A stretch of 64,000 bases of DNA, from assembly GCF_030913655.1 (NCBI RefSeq), contig NZ_CP133189.1, positions 3,186,501 to 3,250,500 on the forward strand. The letters are read 5' to 3'. Positions 9,047 through 19,398 of this stretch are shown piece after piece. The notes beneath the pieces are model-generated. The model worked only from the letters and a program-made list of their open reading frames with translations. It was not told where the DNA came from and ran no database searches. Every line of letters begins with the position of its first letter. Within the stretch, counting starts at the first letter, position 1. Both the position numbers and the translations under genes were made by a program. This DNA is from Clostridium sp. MB40-C1 (GTDB lineage: Bacteria; Bacillota; Clostridia; Clostridiales; Clostridiaceae).

Positions 9047-10174
9047 TTAAAATATAGACATATTGTCAGCGTGAATAATTACATCATAAGTCTTATAGCC
9101 TAATTTGTCTTCTATATCATGAGAATCTAAGCCTTTTATCAATTCGATATCATCAGAATTGTAGTTTGAAATACCATGAGCTATTACTTGGTTACTGGTA
9201 TTTAGTATTGCTACTACATCTCCTTGGTCAAAGCTTCCATTTGCGAATAAAATTCCCTTAGGTAGAAGGCTTTTATGACTTTGTATTAAAGCCTCTTCTG
9301 CACCTTCATCTACTATTATATGTCCATTTGTATTTGCACTAAATGCCATCCAGTGTTTTCTAGCTTGAAGAGGATGAGTTTTCCCTTTAAATAAGGTTCC
9401 AACTTCACTACCATTTAATACTTCATTTAAAATATTAGGAGTGCTTCCATCTACAATAACCATAGATGAGCCTGAGTAAGTAGCTATTTTAGCTGCATTA
9501 ATTTTAGTTATCATTCCACCAGTGCCAAGTTTGCTACCGGCATCTCCTGCACAACCCTCTATTTCCTCAGTTATCTCATCTACACATCTAATAAGTTTTG
9601 CATCTGGATTTGTGTTAGGATTAGAATTATATAATCCATCAATATCAGTGAGAAGTATAAGTAAGTCAGCTTCAGATATACTAGCTACCATAGCTGATAA
9701 AGTATCGTTATCTCCAAATTTTATTTCATCTATAGATATAGCATCATTTTCATTTACTATAGGAATAACTCCTTGTTCTAATAGTGCAAAAAAGGTATTA
9801 CGAGCATTTAAGAACCTAGTTCTATGAGATACATCTTCTCTCGTTAATAGTATCTGAGCAGCTATCTTTCCGTATTCAGAAAAAAGTTTTTCATACATAT
9901 GAAGTAAAATACCTTGGCCTACAGCAGCTGCAGCTTGTTTTTGAGGAATTGTTTTTGGTTTTTCTTTAAGGCCTAGTTTACCAATTCCAGCGCCTATTGC
10001 TCCTGAAGATACTAATATAATTTCTATACCTCTATTATGAATATCCGAAATTTGTCTAACTAATTTTTCGATTCTATTTAAATTTAGCAACCCAGTAGAG
10101 TGAGTTAAAGTAGAAGTGCCTACCTTTATTACTACTCTTTTTACATTTTTTAAATAATCTTCTCTATTATTCAT
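9047..10174 (-). CDS. proB: Glutamate 5-kinase with PUA domain
   Basis: First step of proline synthesis, ATP-dependent phosphorylation of glutamate; usually feedback-inhibited by proline. The amino-acid-kinase core begins with [10 protein letters not shown], with SSGAIGAG and the NENDAIS block downstream; [10 protein letters not shown] is the conserved glycine loop. The C-terminal about 90 residues form the PUA domain, making the full-length type (375 residues). The ATG is chosen from homology. No other in-frame start exists nearer the Shine-Dalgarno sequence, which lies about 25 bases upstream with a small hairpin between (see 10182-10196). Operon with proA; divergent from proC. Confidence 0.97.
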   Translation of the reverse strand: MNNREDYLKNVKRVVIKVGTSTLTHSTGLLNLNRIEKLVRQISDIHNRGIEIILVSSGAIGAGIGKLGLKEKPKTIPQKQAAAAVGQGILLHMYEKLFSEYGKIAAQILLTREDVSHRTRFLNARNTFFALLEQGVIPIVNENDAISIDEIKFGDNDTLSAMVASISEADLLILLTDIDGLYNSNPNTNPDAKLIRCVDEITEEIEGCAGDAGSKLGTGGMITKINAAKIATYSGSSMVIVDGSTPNILNEVLNGSEVGTLFKGKTHPLQARKHWMAFSANTNGHIIVDEGAEEALIQSHKSLLPKGILFANGSFDQGDVVAILNTSNQVIAHGISNYNSDDIELIKGLDSHDIEDKLGYKTYDVIIHADNMSIF

Positions 10175-10181
10175 TTTAAGC

Positions 10182-10207
10182 GACTGATGTTCAGTCTTTT
10201 GCCTCCT
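10182..10207 (-). promoter_or_regulatory. Hairpin between the Shine-Dalgarno sequence and start codon of proB
   Basis: On the minus strand AAGGAGG (about 10201-10207) is followed by a 6-bp hairpin, GACTGA-ACA-TCAGTC (10182-10196), and then the proB ATG at 10174. The linear spacing of about 25 bases is too long for normal initiation. Folding the hairpin would shorten the effective spacing to about ten bases, so initiation may depend on it. Confidence 0.55.
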
Positions 10208-10397
10208 TCTATATATAAAATATAATAAATTTAATTTTTAAAACAGAGCCTTGTATTTATATATCTATTATAAGGTATAATTAATAAGTAGTTAAGAAAT
10301 TTTGTTAGTTTAGAAATTTTTGCTGGTAATTTAACAAATTATATCATAAAAGTGTTTTAATATTCAATGAATAAGAATAATCAGGGGAGGAATAAAT

Positions 10398-11204
10398 ATG
10401 CAAAGCAAGATAGGTTTTATAGGGTGTGGAAATATGGCAGGTGCTATGATAAGAGGAATAGTTAATTCTAATTTAATTAGTCCTGAATGTATAATAGCGA
10501 GTAATCCAACGAAAGAGAAATTAACAAAGATAAAAGAAGAAACGGATATTATGGTAACACAGGATAACTTAGAAGTTGCCAAGTTTTCAAATATAATAGT
10601 TTTAGCAGTTAAACCTAATAAATATAAGGATGTAATAGAGGAAATAAAAAATAATATAAATGAAGATACCATTATTATAACTATTGCTGCTGGTATAAAC
10701 ATAGCAAAGGCAGAAGAACTATTTGGATGGGATATTAAACTTATTAGGACTATGCCTAATACTCCTGCTTTGGTAGGAGAAGGTATGAGTGCATTATGTA
10801 AAAATGAATATGTTACAGAGGAAGATATGAAAAAGGTAATGAAAATTTTTAAGTGTTTTGGAAAGGTTGAGGTTGTTGAAGAGAAAGATATTGATACTAT
10901 TATAGGTCTTACAGGATCCTCTCCAGCATATGTGTATATGTTTATTGAAGCATTAGCTGATGGAGCAGTGCTAAAAGGGCTGCCAAGACAAAAGGCATAC
11001 AAGTTAGCAGCTCAAGCTGTTTATGGTTCGGCTAAAATGGTTTTAGAAACAGGAAAACATCCGGGTGAACTTAAAGATGATGTGTGTTCACCTGGAGGTA
11101 CAACAATCGAGGCTGTATATTCTCTAGAAAAAAGTGGATTTAGAGCATCAGTTATGGAAGCTATGGATACATGTATTGAAAAAGCAAAGAATATGAATAA
11201 GTAG
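10398..11204 (+). CDS. proC: Pyrroline-5-carboxylate reductase
   Basis: Last step of proline synthesis, NAD(P)H reduction of pyrroline-5-carboxylate. The N-terminal Rossmann motif GFIGCGNMAGAMI is at residues 5-17, and the C-terminal signature DDVCSPGGTTIEAV is intact. Length of 268 residues is normal. The ATG follows GGGGAGG. It is divergent from proB-proA across about 220 bases, which puts all three proline genes in one locus. The next gene downstream is an unrelated acetyltransferase, 93 bases away. Confidence 0.97.
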   Translation: MQSKIGFIGCGNMAGAMIRGIVNSNLISPECIIASNPTKEKLTKIKEETDIMVTQDNLEVAKFSNIIVLAVKPNKYKDVIEEIKNNINEDTIIITIAAGINIAKAEELFGWDIKLIRTMPNTPALVGEGMSALCKNEYVTEEDMKKVMKIFKCFGKVEVVEEKDIDTIIGLTGSSPAYVYMFIEALADGAVLKGLPRQKAYKLAAQAVYGSAKMVLETGKHPGELKDDVCSPGGTTIEAVYSLEKSGFRASVMEAMDTCIEKAKNMNK

Positions 11205-11297
11205 ATAGAGTATATATTTAAACTATAAATTTGATGAATATTGATATTTGTTTTGGAAAAATTTAAGTTGATGTATATTTAAATAATGGAGGAATTG

Positions 11298-11822
11298 ATG
11301 AATATACGTATTGAAAAAATAGAAACTTTAAAAGATGAGTATCTAAGAATAATAACAGATTGGTATAATGATTCTCAAATTAAATATTTTTTAACTCCTA
11401 ATTTTAAAGAAACAGATTTAAGAGAAAGTACATTAGAAGAAGTGAAATTATGGTTATTAAATAATAGAAGTGAAAAAGAAAGGTATTTAGTATTTGATAA
11501 TGAGATTTTAATCGGTGAATTTTCCATTGACTTTAATTTTTTCAATCTATTTATAAAGGATACAAAGTCAGCTTGGATAAGCTTATGTATTGGTAATAAG
11601 TCATACTGGCACAGAGGAATTGGTCAAATAATTATAAATGAATTAGAGAAGATTGTAAAAAATAGTGGTGTCAATCGTATTGAATTGGGTGTATTTGAGT
11701 TTAATTTAAAAGCAAAGGCATTGTATGAGAAAGTAGGATATAAACAGATAGGAATAAATAAAAATCTAACTTATTATAATGGAAAATGGTATGATGATAT
11801 AAGAATGGAAAAATTAATATAA
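11298..11822 (+). CDS. GNAT-family N-acetyltransferase
   Basis: A 174-residue protein of the RimJ/RimL-like GNAT type that transfers acetyl from acetyl-CoA to an amine. The acetyl-CoA loop is SYWHRGIGQIIINEL in the middle, followed by GVNRIELGVFEFNLKAKALYEKVGYK, the typical beta-strand and C-terminal block. I place the start at ATG 11298, five bases after GGAGG (11288-11292). The earlier in-frame ATG at 11286 overlaps that ribosome binding site. The acceptor is unknown. An inverted-repeat element follows. Confidence 0.85.
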   Translation: MNIRIEKIETLKDEYLRIITDWYNDSQIKYFLTPNFKETDLRESTLEEVKLWLLNNRSEKERYLVFDNEILIGEFSIDFNFFNLFIKDTKSAWISLCIGNKSYWHRGIGQIIINELEKIVKNSGVNRIELGVFEFNLKAKALYEKVGYKQIGINKNLTYYNGKWYDDIRMEKLI

Positions 11823-11854
11823 TGATATTTTATTAATGAACATTTACACAAGAT

Positions 11855-11956
11855 AAGGGGCTGTCTCAAAATGAATTTTAGACATAATATAATTGATGTT
11901 TTAATCTAAAATTATTAATTATATTATACTATTTTTATATTTTAAGACAGCCTCTT
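11855..11956. repeat. MITE-like element with IS1182-type ends
   Basis: Terminal inverted repeats of 17 bases (AAGGGGCTGTCTCAAAA at 11855-11871 and its near complement at 11940-11956) enclose about 70 bases that themselves fold (ATAATATAATT with AATTATATTAT). The GGGGCTGTCTCA end resembles terminal repeats of IS1182-type elements. No transposase is present. It could also simply act as a terminator after the acetyltransferase gene. The rest of the gap to 12113 shows nothing else. Confidence 0.6.
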
Positions 11957-12113
11957 AGTATATTTTTATGTTTAAAGTAAAATATAATATTGGGAAAAAA
12001 TGCTTGAGCAGAGAGGTATATGCGAATTATATAAAAAAAAATATAAAAAATATTCGTATTTATTATTGACGAAATAATATACCTTTGATACTATTTAGAA
12101 GGAGGGGATGACT

Positions 12114-13523
12114 TTGAAAAATAATTATGATGTTATTATAATAGGGGCTGGACCAGCTGGTATATTTACAGCTTTAGAGGTCACAAAATTAAGTTCCAAA
12201 CTTAATGTGTTAATAGTAGATAAAGGAAGAAATATTGAAAAGAGAAAGTGTCCCGCAAGAGATACAGGGAAGTGTGTGAATTGCAATCCATGCGGAATAA
12301 CGTTCGGATGGTCAGGAGCAGGGGCTTTTTCAGATGGTAAGCTTTCATTAAGTCCTGAAGTTGGAGGAAGGCTTTTAGAATATCGTTCAGAAGAAGAAGC
12401 TCAAGAATTAATAAATTACTGTGATAAAGTATACTTAAATTTTGGAGCAAATGAAAAAGTACACGGATTAAACAATGAAAAAGTTGATGAAATAAAATAT
12501 GAAGCTAGTAAGCATAATATTAGACTAGTGGAGTGTCCAGTAAGACATCTTGGAACTGAACTTGCTTATGATGTTTTAAAAGGAATGTATCATCATTTAA
12601 TAGACAATACTAATACTGATTTTTGTGAGTTAAGTGAAGCAAAAGAATTAATTATTGAAAATGGAGAAGTTTTAGGAATAAAAATTAGTTCAAAAGATGG
12701 TTGTAAAGAAATAAGAGGTAAGTATGTTGTTGTTGCGCCAGGTCGTGGTGGTGCTGAATGGCTTTCAAATGAAGCTAAAAACCACAATATGAAAACTAAA
12801 AATAATGCTGTAGATATTGGAGTTAGGGTAGAGGTTCCTAATTCTATAATGGATCATTTAACAAAGGATTTATATGAGGCTAAGCTTGTTTATTATTCTG
12901 ATACTTTTGATAATATGGTGAGGACTTTTTGTATGAATCCTGGAGGAGTTGTATCAGAAGAACATTATGATGGTGAAATTGCTGTAGTAAATGGGCATAG
13001 CTATTCACAAGAGGAACTTAGGACAGAAAATACTAACTTTGCTATGTTAGTTTCTACTACATTTACAGAACCATTTAATCAACCTATAGATTATGGAAAG
13101 TATATTGCTCAGCTAGGAAACATGTTAACAGGTGGGCCTATAATGGTGCAAAGATTAGGGGATCTTTTGAGTGGACGTAGAACTGATGAATCTAGACTTA
13201 AAAAATCTACCACAAGACCTACTTTAAAATCTGCAGTTCCTGGTGATTTAAGTTTTGTACTTCCACAAAGACATTTAACATCCATTGTAGAAGCATTGAA
13301 AGCTTTTGATAAAATTGCTCCAGGGCTTTATAGTAAGAATACATTACTTTATGGAGTTGAAGTTAAATTCTATTCAAGTAAGTTTGAAACAAATAAATAC
13401 TTTGAAACTGACATAAAAAACTTATATACAATAGGAGATGGAGCAGGTATCACTAGAGGATTAATGCAGGCTTCGGTTACAGGAGTTATAGTAGCTAGAG
13501 ACATTATAAGTAAAGAAAAATAG
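12114..13523 (+). CDS. Uncharacterised FAD-dependent dehydrogenase (COG2509 type)
   Basis: Soluble flavoprotein of about 469 residues. It begins with the FAD-binding dinucleotide motif VIIIGAGPAGIFTA, and has the COG2509 hallmark segment CPARDTGKCVNCNPC, a four-Cys cluster, followed by GWSGAGAFSDGKLSL. The C-terminus contains a second FAD contact, IGDGAGITRGLMQAS. The substrate of this family is unknown. Start choice: AAGGAGG lies only 2 bases before ATG 12108 but 8 before the in-frame TTG 12114, so the TTG is likelier. It precedes purA by about 150 bases and seems monocistronic. Confidence 0.85.
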   Translation: MKNNYDVIIIGAGPAGIFTALEVTKLSSKLNVLIVDKGRNIEKRKCPARDTGKCVNCNPCGITFGWSGAGAFSDGKLSLSPEVGGRLLEYRSEEEAQELINYCDKVYLNFGANEKVHGLNNEKVDEIKYEASKHNIRLVECPVRHLGTELAYDVLKGMYHHLIDNTNTDFCELSEAKELIIENGEVLGIKISSKDGCKEIRGKYVVVAPGRGGAEWLSNEAKNHNMKTKNNAVDIGVRVEVPNSIMDHLTKDLYEAKLVYYSDTFDNMVRTFCMNPGGVVSEEHYDGEIAVVNGHSYSQEELRTENTNFAMLVSTTFTEPFNQPIDYGKYIAQLGNMLTGGPIMVQRLGDLLSGRRTDESRLKKSTTRPTLKSAVPGDLSFVLPQRHLTSIVEALKAFDKIAPGLYSKNTLLYGVEVKFYSSKFETNKYFETDIKNLYTIGDGAGITRGLMQASVTGVIVARDIISKEK

Positions 13524-13557
13524 TAAAAATTGTAATATTTATTATTTAAAATCAAGG

Positions 13558-13570
13558 CAATCCGAACATT
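13558..13570 (+). promoter_or_regulatory. PurBox-like site upstream of purA
   Basis: CAATCCGAACATT, about 105 bases upstream of the purA start, matches the Gram-positive PurR box (CCGAAC flanked by A/T). I found only this single copy, while functional sites usually come as an inverted pair, so this is tentative. Confidence 0.35.
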
Positions 13571-13621
13571 ATTGAAAAAATGTATTAAAACATTAACTAT
13601 TTAAGTAGAAAAATGACATAA

Positions 13622-14959
<1,338 letters not shown>

Positions 14960-14974
14960 TATAATTAAGAGCTA

Positions 14975-15016
14975 TAAAAGCTGTTGACAATATAAAAGTC
15001 AGCAGCTTTTATTTTT
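14975..15016 (+). terminator. Terminator of purA
   Basis: A 14-bp stem (14975-14988 with 14998-15011, one G-U pair) with a 9-nt loop runs into TTTTATTTTTG. Confidence 0.9.
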
Positions 15017-15062
15017 GTAAATGTAATTTTGTTAATAATAATTACATCTTATATTATCCTTT

Positions 15063-15539
15063 TTAAAGAAAAATATTTTCTTTAAATAACAAATCAGCTT
15101 CAAACTTTTTATCTAGAGCTACTGTTATTTCAGTTTTAAAAGGAATTAATTTTAATATCTTTCCCTTAAGTTGAACAGTATTATTTGATATCCATTTATA
15201 GTTTTTTAATTGTTTCCAATTATAAAAACCTAATTCAGTATAGATTCCTTTTTCTGTTATTTTTGAATAATTGTATGTGAATATTAATAACATAAGAGTA
15301 CCATTTATAATTGCTATAAGGTCTAGAATTATAGGAAACATATATTTATCATCTTGAGTAGTTAAGTAAATGTATATGGTTAATCCTATTAGTAAAACAA
15401 GAGCAAATATAATAAAAAGTGATTTAGATGAAGAAGTATTTAATTTAGTAATAACTTTTCCATGAATATTAGATATATTTAAGTTATTGATACAATTGAA
15501 ACATATAAGAATTATACATATTAGTACTAATATTTTCAT
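15063..15539 (-). CDS. Small membrane protein, possibly DUF5673
   Basis: A 158-residue protein with three hydrophobic segments: residues 1-17, about 42-60 and about 72-92. A soluble C-terminal domain follows, starting at YTELGFYNWKQLKNYKW, where a membrane-proximal beta-rich domain is likely. The layout resembles the DUF5673 family of Firmicutes membrane proteins, but I am not certain of this. No enzymatic motif is visible. It is monocistronic, convergent with purA, and its ATG is preceded by GGGGGATC at acceptable distance. Confidence 0.6.
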   Translation of the reverse strand: MKILVLICIILICFNCINNLNISNIHGKVITKLNTSSSKSLFIIFALVLLIGLTIYIYLTTQDDKYMFPIILDLIAIINGTLMLLIFTYNYSKITEKGIYTELGFYNWKQLKNYKWISNNTVQLKGKILKLIPFKTEITVALDKKFEADLLFKENIFL

Positions 15540-15740
15540 AGTAAAGATCCCCCATAACTGATTACTAGATGTAATATAGTAATTATATACTAAATTTCAT
15601 AAAATTTCACCGTAATAGTAGTATTATTATAAAAAACAGAAGAAAACGTAAATAAATTTCATGTATAAGTTGTATAAAGTGGCACTATTTTGGTATAATT
15701 TTTTTAAAGAAATAAATCTATAATAAAAGAGGTGACTAAA

Positions 15741-15932
15741 ATGGCAATAACAAAGGATATGACTATTGGACAATTAGTTATGAACCATCCTAAAACTCCT
15801 GCAATTCTAATGAACTTTGGTATGATGTGTGTTGGATGTCCTTCAGCACAAGGAGAAACTATTGAAGAAGCAGCAATGGTTCATGGAATGGATATCGAAA
15901 AATTATTAGAAGAATTAAATAAGAATGCTTAA
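15741..15932 (+). CDS. DUF1858 redox-disulfide domain protein
   Basis: A 63-residue protein made up of the DUF1858 domain, a small helical domain often found beside hybrid-cluster and redox proteins. The motif [17 protein letters not shown] holds the two conserved cysteines, CxxC, proposed to form a redox-active disulfide or metal site. Start: ATG 15741, six bases after AGAGGTG. An in-frame GTG at 15732 overlaps that ribosome binding site. A strong terminator follows at once, so it is a single-gene unit. Confidence 0.9.
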   Translation: MAITKDMTIGQLVMNHPKTPAILMNFGMMCVGCPSAQGETIEEAAMVHGMDIEKLLEELNKNA

Positions 15933-15939
15933 TATTAAG

Positions 15940-15990
15940 ATTAAAAGCACTTCAGTTTATGTAAATAAATTGGAGTGCTTTTAATTTTTT
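15940..15990 (+). terminator. Terminator after the DUF1858 gene
   Basis: A 12-bp stem (15940-15951 with 15974-15985) is followed by six T. Confidence 0.9.
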
Positions 15991-16071
15991 GTGAATTATA
16001 TCTAGTTTTGTAGATAATAAATGAGAATAGTATATAATCATATTTATAAAGGTTGAATGGGAGGATATTTA

Positions 16072-16821
16072 ATGAGTGGAGTATTAACAGGAAAAGAGTA
16101 TGAGGTACATTTTTATGAGGTCGATTATAAAAAGAAGTTATTAATGACAAGAATCATGGATTATTTTAATGATGTTGCCATATATCAAAGTGAAGAGCTT
16201 GGAATAGGCTTTGATTATATGACTGAAAATAATATAGCTTGGATATTATATAAATGGGATATAAACATTATTAGGTACCCTAAATATGGTGAGAAAGTAA
16301 CGGCTAGAACAATACCAAATGCTTTTAAAAAGTTTTATGGATGTAGAAGATTTGATATCTTAGATAGTAAAGGAGATACATTAGCTTGGGCAAACTCTAT
16401 TTGGCTTCTTGTTGATACTAAGAACAAAAAGCCTATAAAAATACCTAAAGAGCTTAGAGAAGTTTATGGACTAACAGAGGAAGATAACCATATTTTAAAA
16501 ATTGGAAATATAGATAAAATACAGCAAGTACATAATTCAGTTGAATTTAAAGTTAGATATAGTGACATAGATACAAATGGACACGTAAATAATGAGAAGT
16601 ATGCAGCGTGGATAATAGAAAGTGTTCCTGTGGAGACGGTTTTAAATTATACATTAGTAAATATAAAGATAACATATAAAAAAGAAAGTGTGTATGGCGA
16701 AAAAATACAGGTATTAACAGACAAAATTGAAAAGGAAGATTTATTAGTGTTTAATCACAAGATTATGAAGAGTGATGGAGAAGAACTTACATTAGGACAA
16801 ACCATATGGAAAAAGAATTAA
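16072..16821 (+). CDS. Acyl-ACP thioesterase
   Basis: Hydrolyses acyl-ACP to free fatty acid and ACP, setting chain length at the end of type II fatty-acid synthesis. The 249-residue protein is a tandem double hot-dog fold. The first half opens with GKEYEVHFYEVDYKKKLLMTR, and the second half contains RYSDIDTNGHVNNEKYAAWIIE, the conserved NGHVNN active-site block. I place the start at ATG 16072, seven bases after GGGAGG (16059-16064); the ORF's earlier ATG overlaps that site. It is separate from the fab operon at 23.5-33.5 kb but would act on its products. It seems to stand alone. Confidence 0.9.
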   Translation: MSGVLTGKEYEVHFYEVDYKKKLLMTRIMDYFNDVAIYQSEELGIGFDYMTENNIAWILYKWDINIIRYPKYGEKVTARTIPNAFKKFYGCRRFDILDSKGDTLAWANSIWLLVDTKNKKPIKIPKELREVYGLTEEDNHILKIGNIDKIQQVHNSVEFKVRYSDIDTNGHVNNEKYAAWIIESVPVETVLNYTLVNIKITYKKESVYGEKIQVLTDKIEKEDLLVFNHKIMKSDGEELTLGQTIWKKN

Positions 16822-17066
16822 GGAGCTATAGTATTTTGTTATTATATAAACAAAATATGGGTAGGTTTTATGGTTATAACAAAAAATTAAAAAAATATTA
16901 ATTAAAGAGGTACCCTTTTAAAACTAAGGTTAATAGGAATAGAAGAATAAATAGGCATTGAATTCTATTGTATAAATAATTGTATTACATTTAACAATCC
17001 TTCAAAAATATGGGGGGAGTGGTATAATTAAAGTATAAAAAACCTTTTAAAAGGGGGAACCTTATT

Positions 17067-17366
17067 ATGAAAATAACATTAGAAGTACCAGATACAATGT
17101 ATGATTACTGTAAGAGGCAAGCAGGAAAGTATTTTAATTGTAGTGTACAGTCATATTTAAGCTATGTTTTGAAAAAAGAAGAAGACAGAAAACAAAGAAG
17201 AATAGTTCAGGTTTATGATGAGCATGTGTTTGGAAAAATAGATGCTGAATTAGTAAAAAAATTAAAAGAGAAAGATGGTAAGGAATATTGGTTAGTAGAT
17301 ACTGGAATAGGATATACATTAGAAAGATGGATTCCTAAGACAGAGATAGACTATGTATTAAGTTAA
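17067..17366 (+). CDS. Hypothetical protein, possible ribbon-helix-helix-like N-terminus
   Basis: A 99-residue basic protein I do not recognise. The first 35 residues (ITLEVPDTMYDYCKRQAGK and what follows) read like a beta-strand followed by two helices, similar to ribbon-helix-helix DNA-binding proteins. The C-terminal half is unassigned, ending in WIPKTEIDYVL. The ribosome binding site AAAGGGGG is good. It is isolated: 245 bases upstream and 361 downstream hold no recognisable intact gene. There is no antitoxin/toxin partner next to it. Function unknown. Confidence 0.6.
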   Translation: MKITLEVPDTMYDYCKRQAGKYFNCSVQSYLSYVLKKEEDRKQRRIVQVYDEHVFGKIDAELVKKLKEKDGKEYWLVDTGIGYTLERWIPKTEIDYVLS

Positions 17367-17522
17367 TTTAATATATTATAGTATATGTTAAGTCAGTATA
17401 TTAGTTTAATAGTATGAAAGTTTTTTAATAATTAGGGTTCTGTTTAATAAAAGAAGAAGTTTAGGTAATTAACTGTGAAAATATAAGTTTTTTATAGATC
17501 AGGGGTTAGGTTTAATTTTTAA

Positions 17523-17705
17523 GAATTCAAGGAATATAATCTTAAAGGTTATGTTATTGATGTACAAAAACTACTTTCAGATAAAATTTTTATACTAATG
17601 CACTAAGGTACTAATGAAAAAGATGTGGGTAAAATTTTCTCACACAAATCAACTTACATCGGATATTATTCTATAGGATCTAACTTGCTACAATTAGAGG
17701 AATAG
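17523..17705 (+). pseudogene. Decayed gene remnant with an in-frame stop
   Basis: One frame reads 27 codons, a TAA at 17604, then 33 further codons to a TAG at 17703. Both halves look coding (LKGYVIDVQKLLSDKIF, then EKDVGKIFSHKSTYIGYYS). A T-tailed hairpin starts at its end (17704-17736). There is no start codon with a ribosome binding site. The family is not recognised. It is probably the 3' end of a lost gene with its old terminator. Nothing else is visible in the 361-base gap 17367-17727. Confidence 0.45.
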
Positions 17706-17745
17706 AGAATAATGCTTTAAGAGAGCACTATTCTCTATTTTTATT
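17704..17745 (+). terminator. Terminator-like hairpin, plus-strand orientation
   Basis: A 12-bp stem (17704-17715 with 17725-17736, one G-U) is followed by ATTTTTATTTTTT on the plus strand. The only plus-strand coding sequence just upstream is the decayed remnant, suggesting an inherited terminator. It also overlaps the 3' end of the minus-strand flavoprotein gene. Confidence 0.8.
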
Positions 17746-18975
17746 TTTTGAAGCGATAGTTTTTGCAGCTGTAAACCCAGAAGCCCATGCCCATTGAAGA
17801 TTAAATCCACCACAATCACCATCTACGTCAATTATTTCTCCGGCAAAGTAAACATTTTTAAAAATTTTAGATTCTAAAGTATGAGGATCTATTTCTTTTG
17901 TATTTACACCACCAGCAGTTACTTGAGAATTATTAAAACCATTAGTGCCTGTAATTTCAAATTCCCATTCTTTTAGTAATTTTAAAATATTTAATTTTTC
18001 GTTCCAACTTAGTTCCCAACAAGGTTTATGTATATTATCTATACCGCTTTCTTTTAAAAGTACAGGTATTATTTTTTTGTTTATAATCCCTATAAAAGAA
18101 TCATAAACATTTCTATAACCAAATATTCCCCAGTGATTTTCTAAAAAATCTTGTAGTTCTTTTGAAGAAAAATTATTCATCATATCCACCTTAATGGTTG
18201 GCTTTTTCCCTTTGGATAAAGCATGAGAAGCTGTTCTACTTAGTTGCAATATAGGAGGACCAGATATACCATAGTCCGTAAAAAGTATTTCTCCAAAATC
18301 TTCTTTAATAGATTCTCCATCTACTAAGATTTTGGCTTTGCCGTCAAATTTAATACCAGATAATGCTTTTATCTTTTTATAGCCTAATTTCAGCTGTACA
18401 AGGGCAGGAATTGGATTAACAATGCTGTGACCTAGTTTTTTAGCTAAAGTAAATCCAGAGCCATCTGAACCAGTATTAGGAGCAGATTTCCCACCACAAC
18501 AAATTAAAAGTTTTTCACACTCAAATAGTTCACTAGTACTTGTTATAATTTTAAAAGAATTATTCTTATGTTTAATATCTGAAACTTTAGTTTCAATATA
18601 AACTGGAATTTCCTTTTCAGCTAAAGCTTCTCTTAAAATATCTAGTACAGAAGAGGCTTGCAAAGACATAGGATATATTTTGCCTTCATCTAAAGTTACC
18701 AATGGCAAACCAAGCTCATTGAAAAAGGTAAATGTATCATTTATAGAGAAAGAACTTAGCACTGGTTCAAAAAAATCAGTGTTTTCGCTGTGATATCTAT
18801 CTAAGGATATTTTTTTATTAGCGATATTACATCTTCCGTTACCAGTGGTTAATATTTTTTTCCCGATTCTATTATTAGACTCTATTAAAGCCACATCTAT
18901 TCCAAAATTTTTAGCAGTTATTGCAGCAGTAATACCTGAAGCTCCTGCACCTAGTATTATAAGTTCATGTTTCAA
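17728..18975 (-). CDS. HI0933-family flavoprotein (TIGR00275, BaiN/YhiN-like)
   Basis: FAD-dependent oxidoreductase of 415 residues. It begins with the dinucleotide motif LIILGAGASGITAAI (residues 5-19), followed by KKILTTGNGRCNIAN, a hallmark of this family, and ends with YFAGEIIDVDGDCGGFNLQWAWASGF, the second FAD contact. The biochemical role is not established for most members; relatives include a bile-acid-pathway flavoprotein in gut clostridia, but nothing here argues for that role. Monocistronic. The 423-base gap 18976-19398 upstream contains only a 15-bp-period duplication of ATCACATATTAT (19078-19104). Confidence 0.9.
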   Translation of the reverse strand: MKHELIILGAGASGITAAITAKNFGIDVALIESNNRIGKKILTTGNGRCNIANKKISLDRYHSENTDFFEPVLSSFSINDTFTFFNELGLPLVTLDEGKIYPMSLQASSVLDILREALAEKEIPVYIETKVSDIKHKNNSFKIITSTSELFECEKLLICCGGKSAPNTGSDGSGFTLAKKLGHSIVNPIPALVQLKLGYKKIKALSGIKFDGKAKILVDGESIKEDFGEILFTDYGISGPPILQLSRTASHALSKGKKPTIKVDMMNNFSSKELQDFLENHWGIFGYRNVYDSFIGIINKKIIPVLLKESGIDNIHKPCWELSWNEKLNILKLLKEWEFEITGTNGFNNSQVTAGGVNTKEIDPHTLESKIFKNVYFAGEIIDVDGDCGGFNLQWAWASGFTAAKTIASKNKNRE

Positions 18976-19398
18976 ATGTATCTCTCCTTGTTTAAACTAT
19001 TGTATATTTAACTTTCCTAGTATACTGATAAGAGATTGGATAAACTATGTTTGAGATTTTTATACTGAGGAAGTTGAATCACATATTATTGTATCACATA
19101 TTATCGCAGAGTTTTTTATATAATTATAAATAGACAATTTTATTCTAATGGAAAATAATAATGTAAAACTATCAGTTATTTAATGTGAATTAAATGATAA
19201 ATTTAAAAGCAGAATATAATATTGAAAATGTAATAATAACTTGAAAAAGAGTTCACTATTGAAATATACTGAAAATAGGTATATTATGCAGTTAACAGGA
19301 TATTTTTGTTGACTTGTGGATTACATAACTTCAATTGAAAAATACAATAAATAAAGGTAAGGTATATTTCGTCTAAACCTTGAGAGGGGAGAATTTTT

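Noticed and set aside
10364-11002. A long minus-strand ORF (212 codons) opposite proC.
   Set aside because: It mirrors the codon structure of proC, has no ribosome binding site and is Ser/Ile/Phe-rich, typical of an antisense shadow frame.
19078-19104. Tandem ATCACATATTAT pair as a regulator site upstream of the PPDK regulator gene.
   Set aside because: It is about 300 bases from the start codon, with no promoter nearby; probably a simple slippage duplication.
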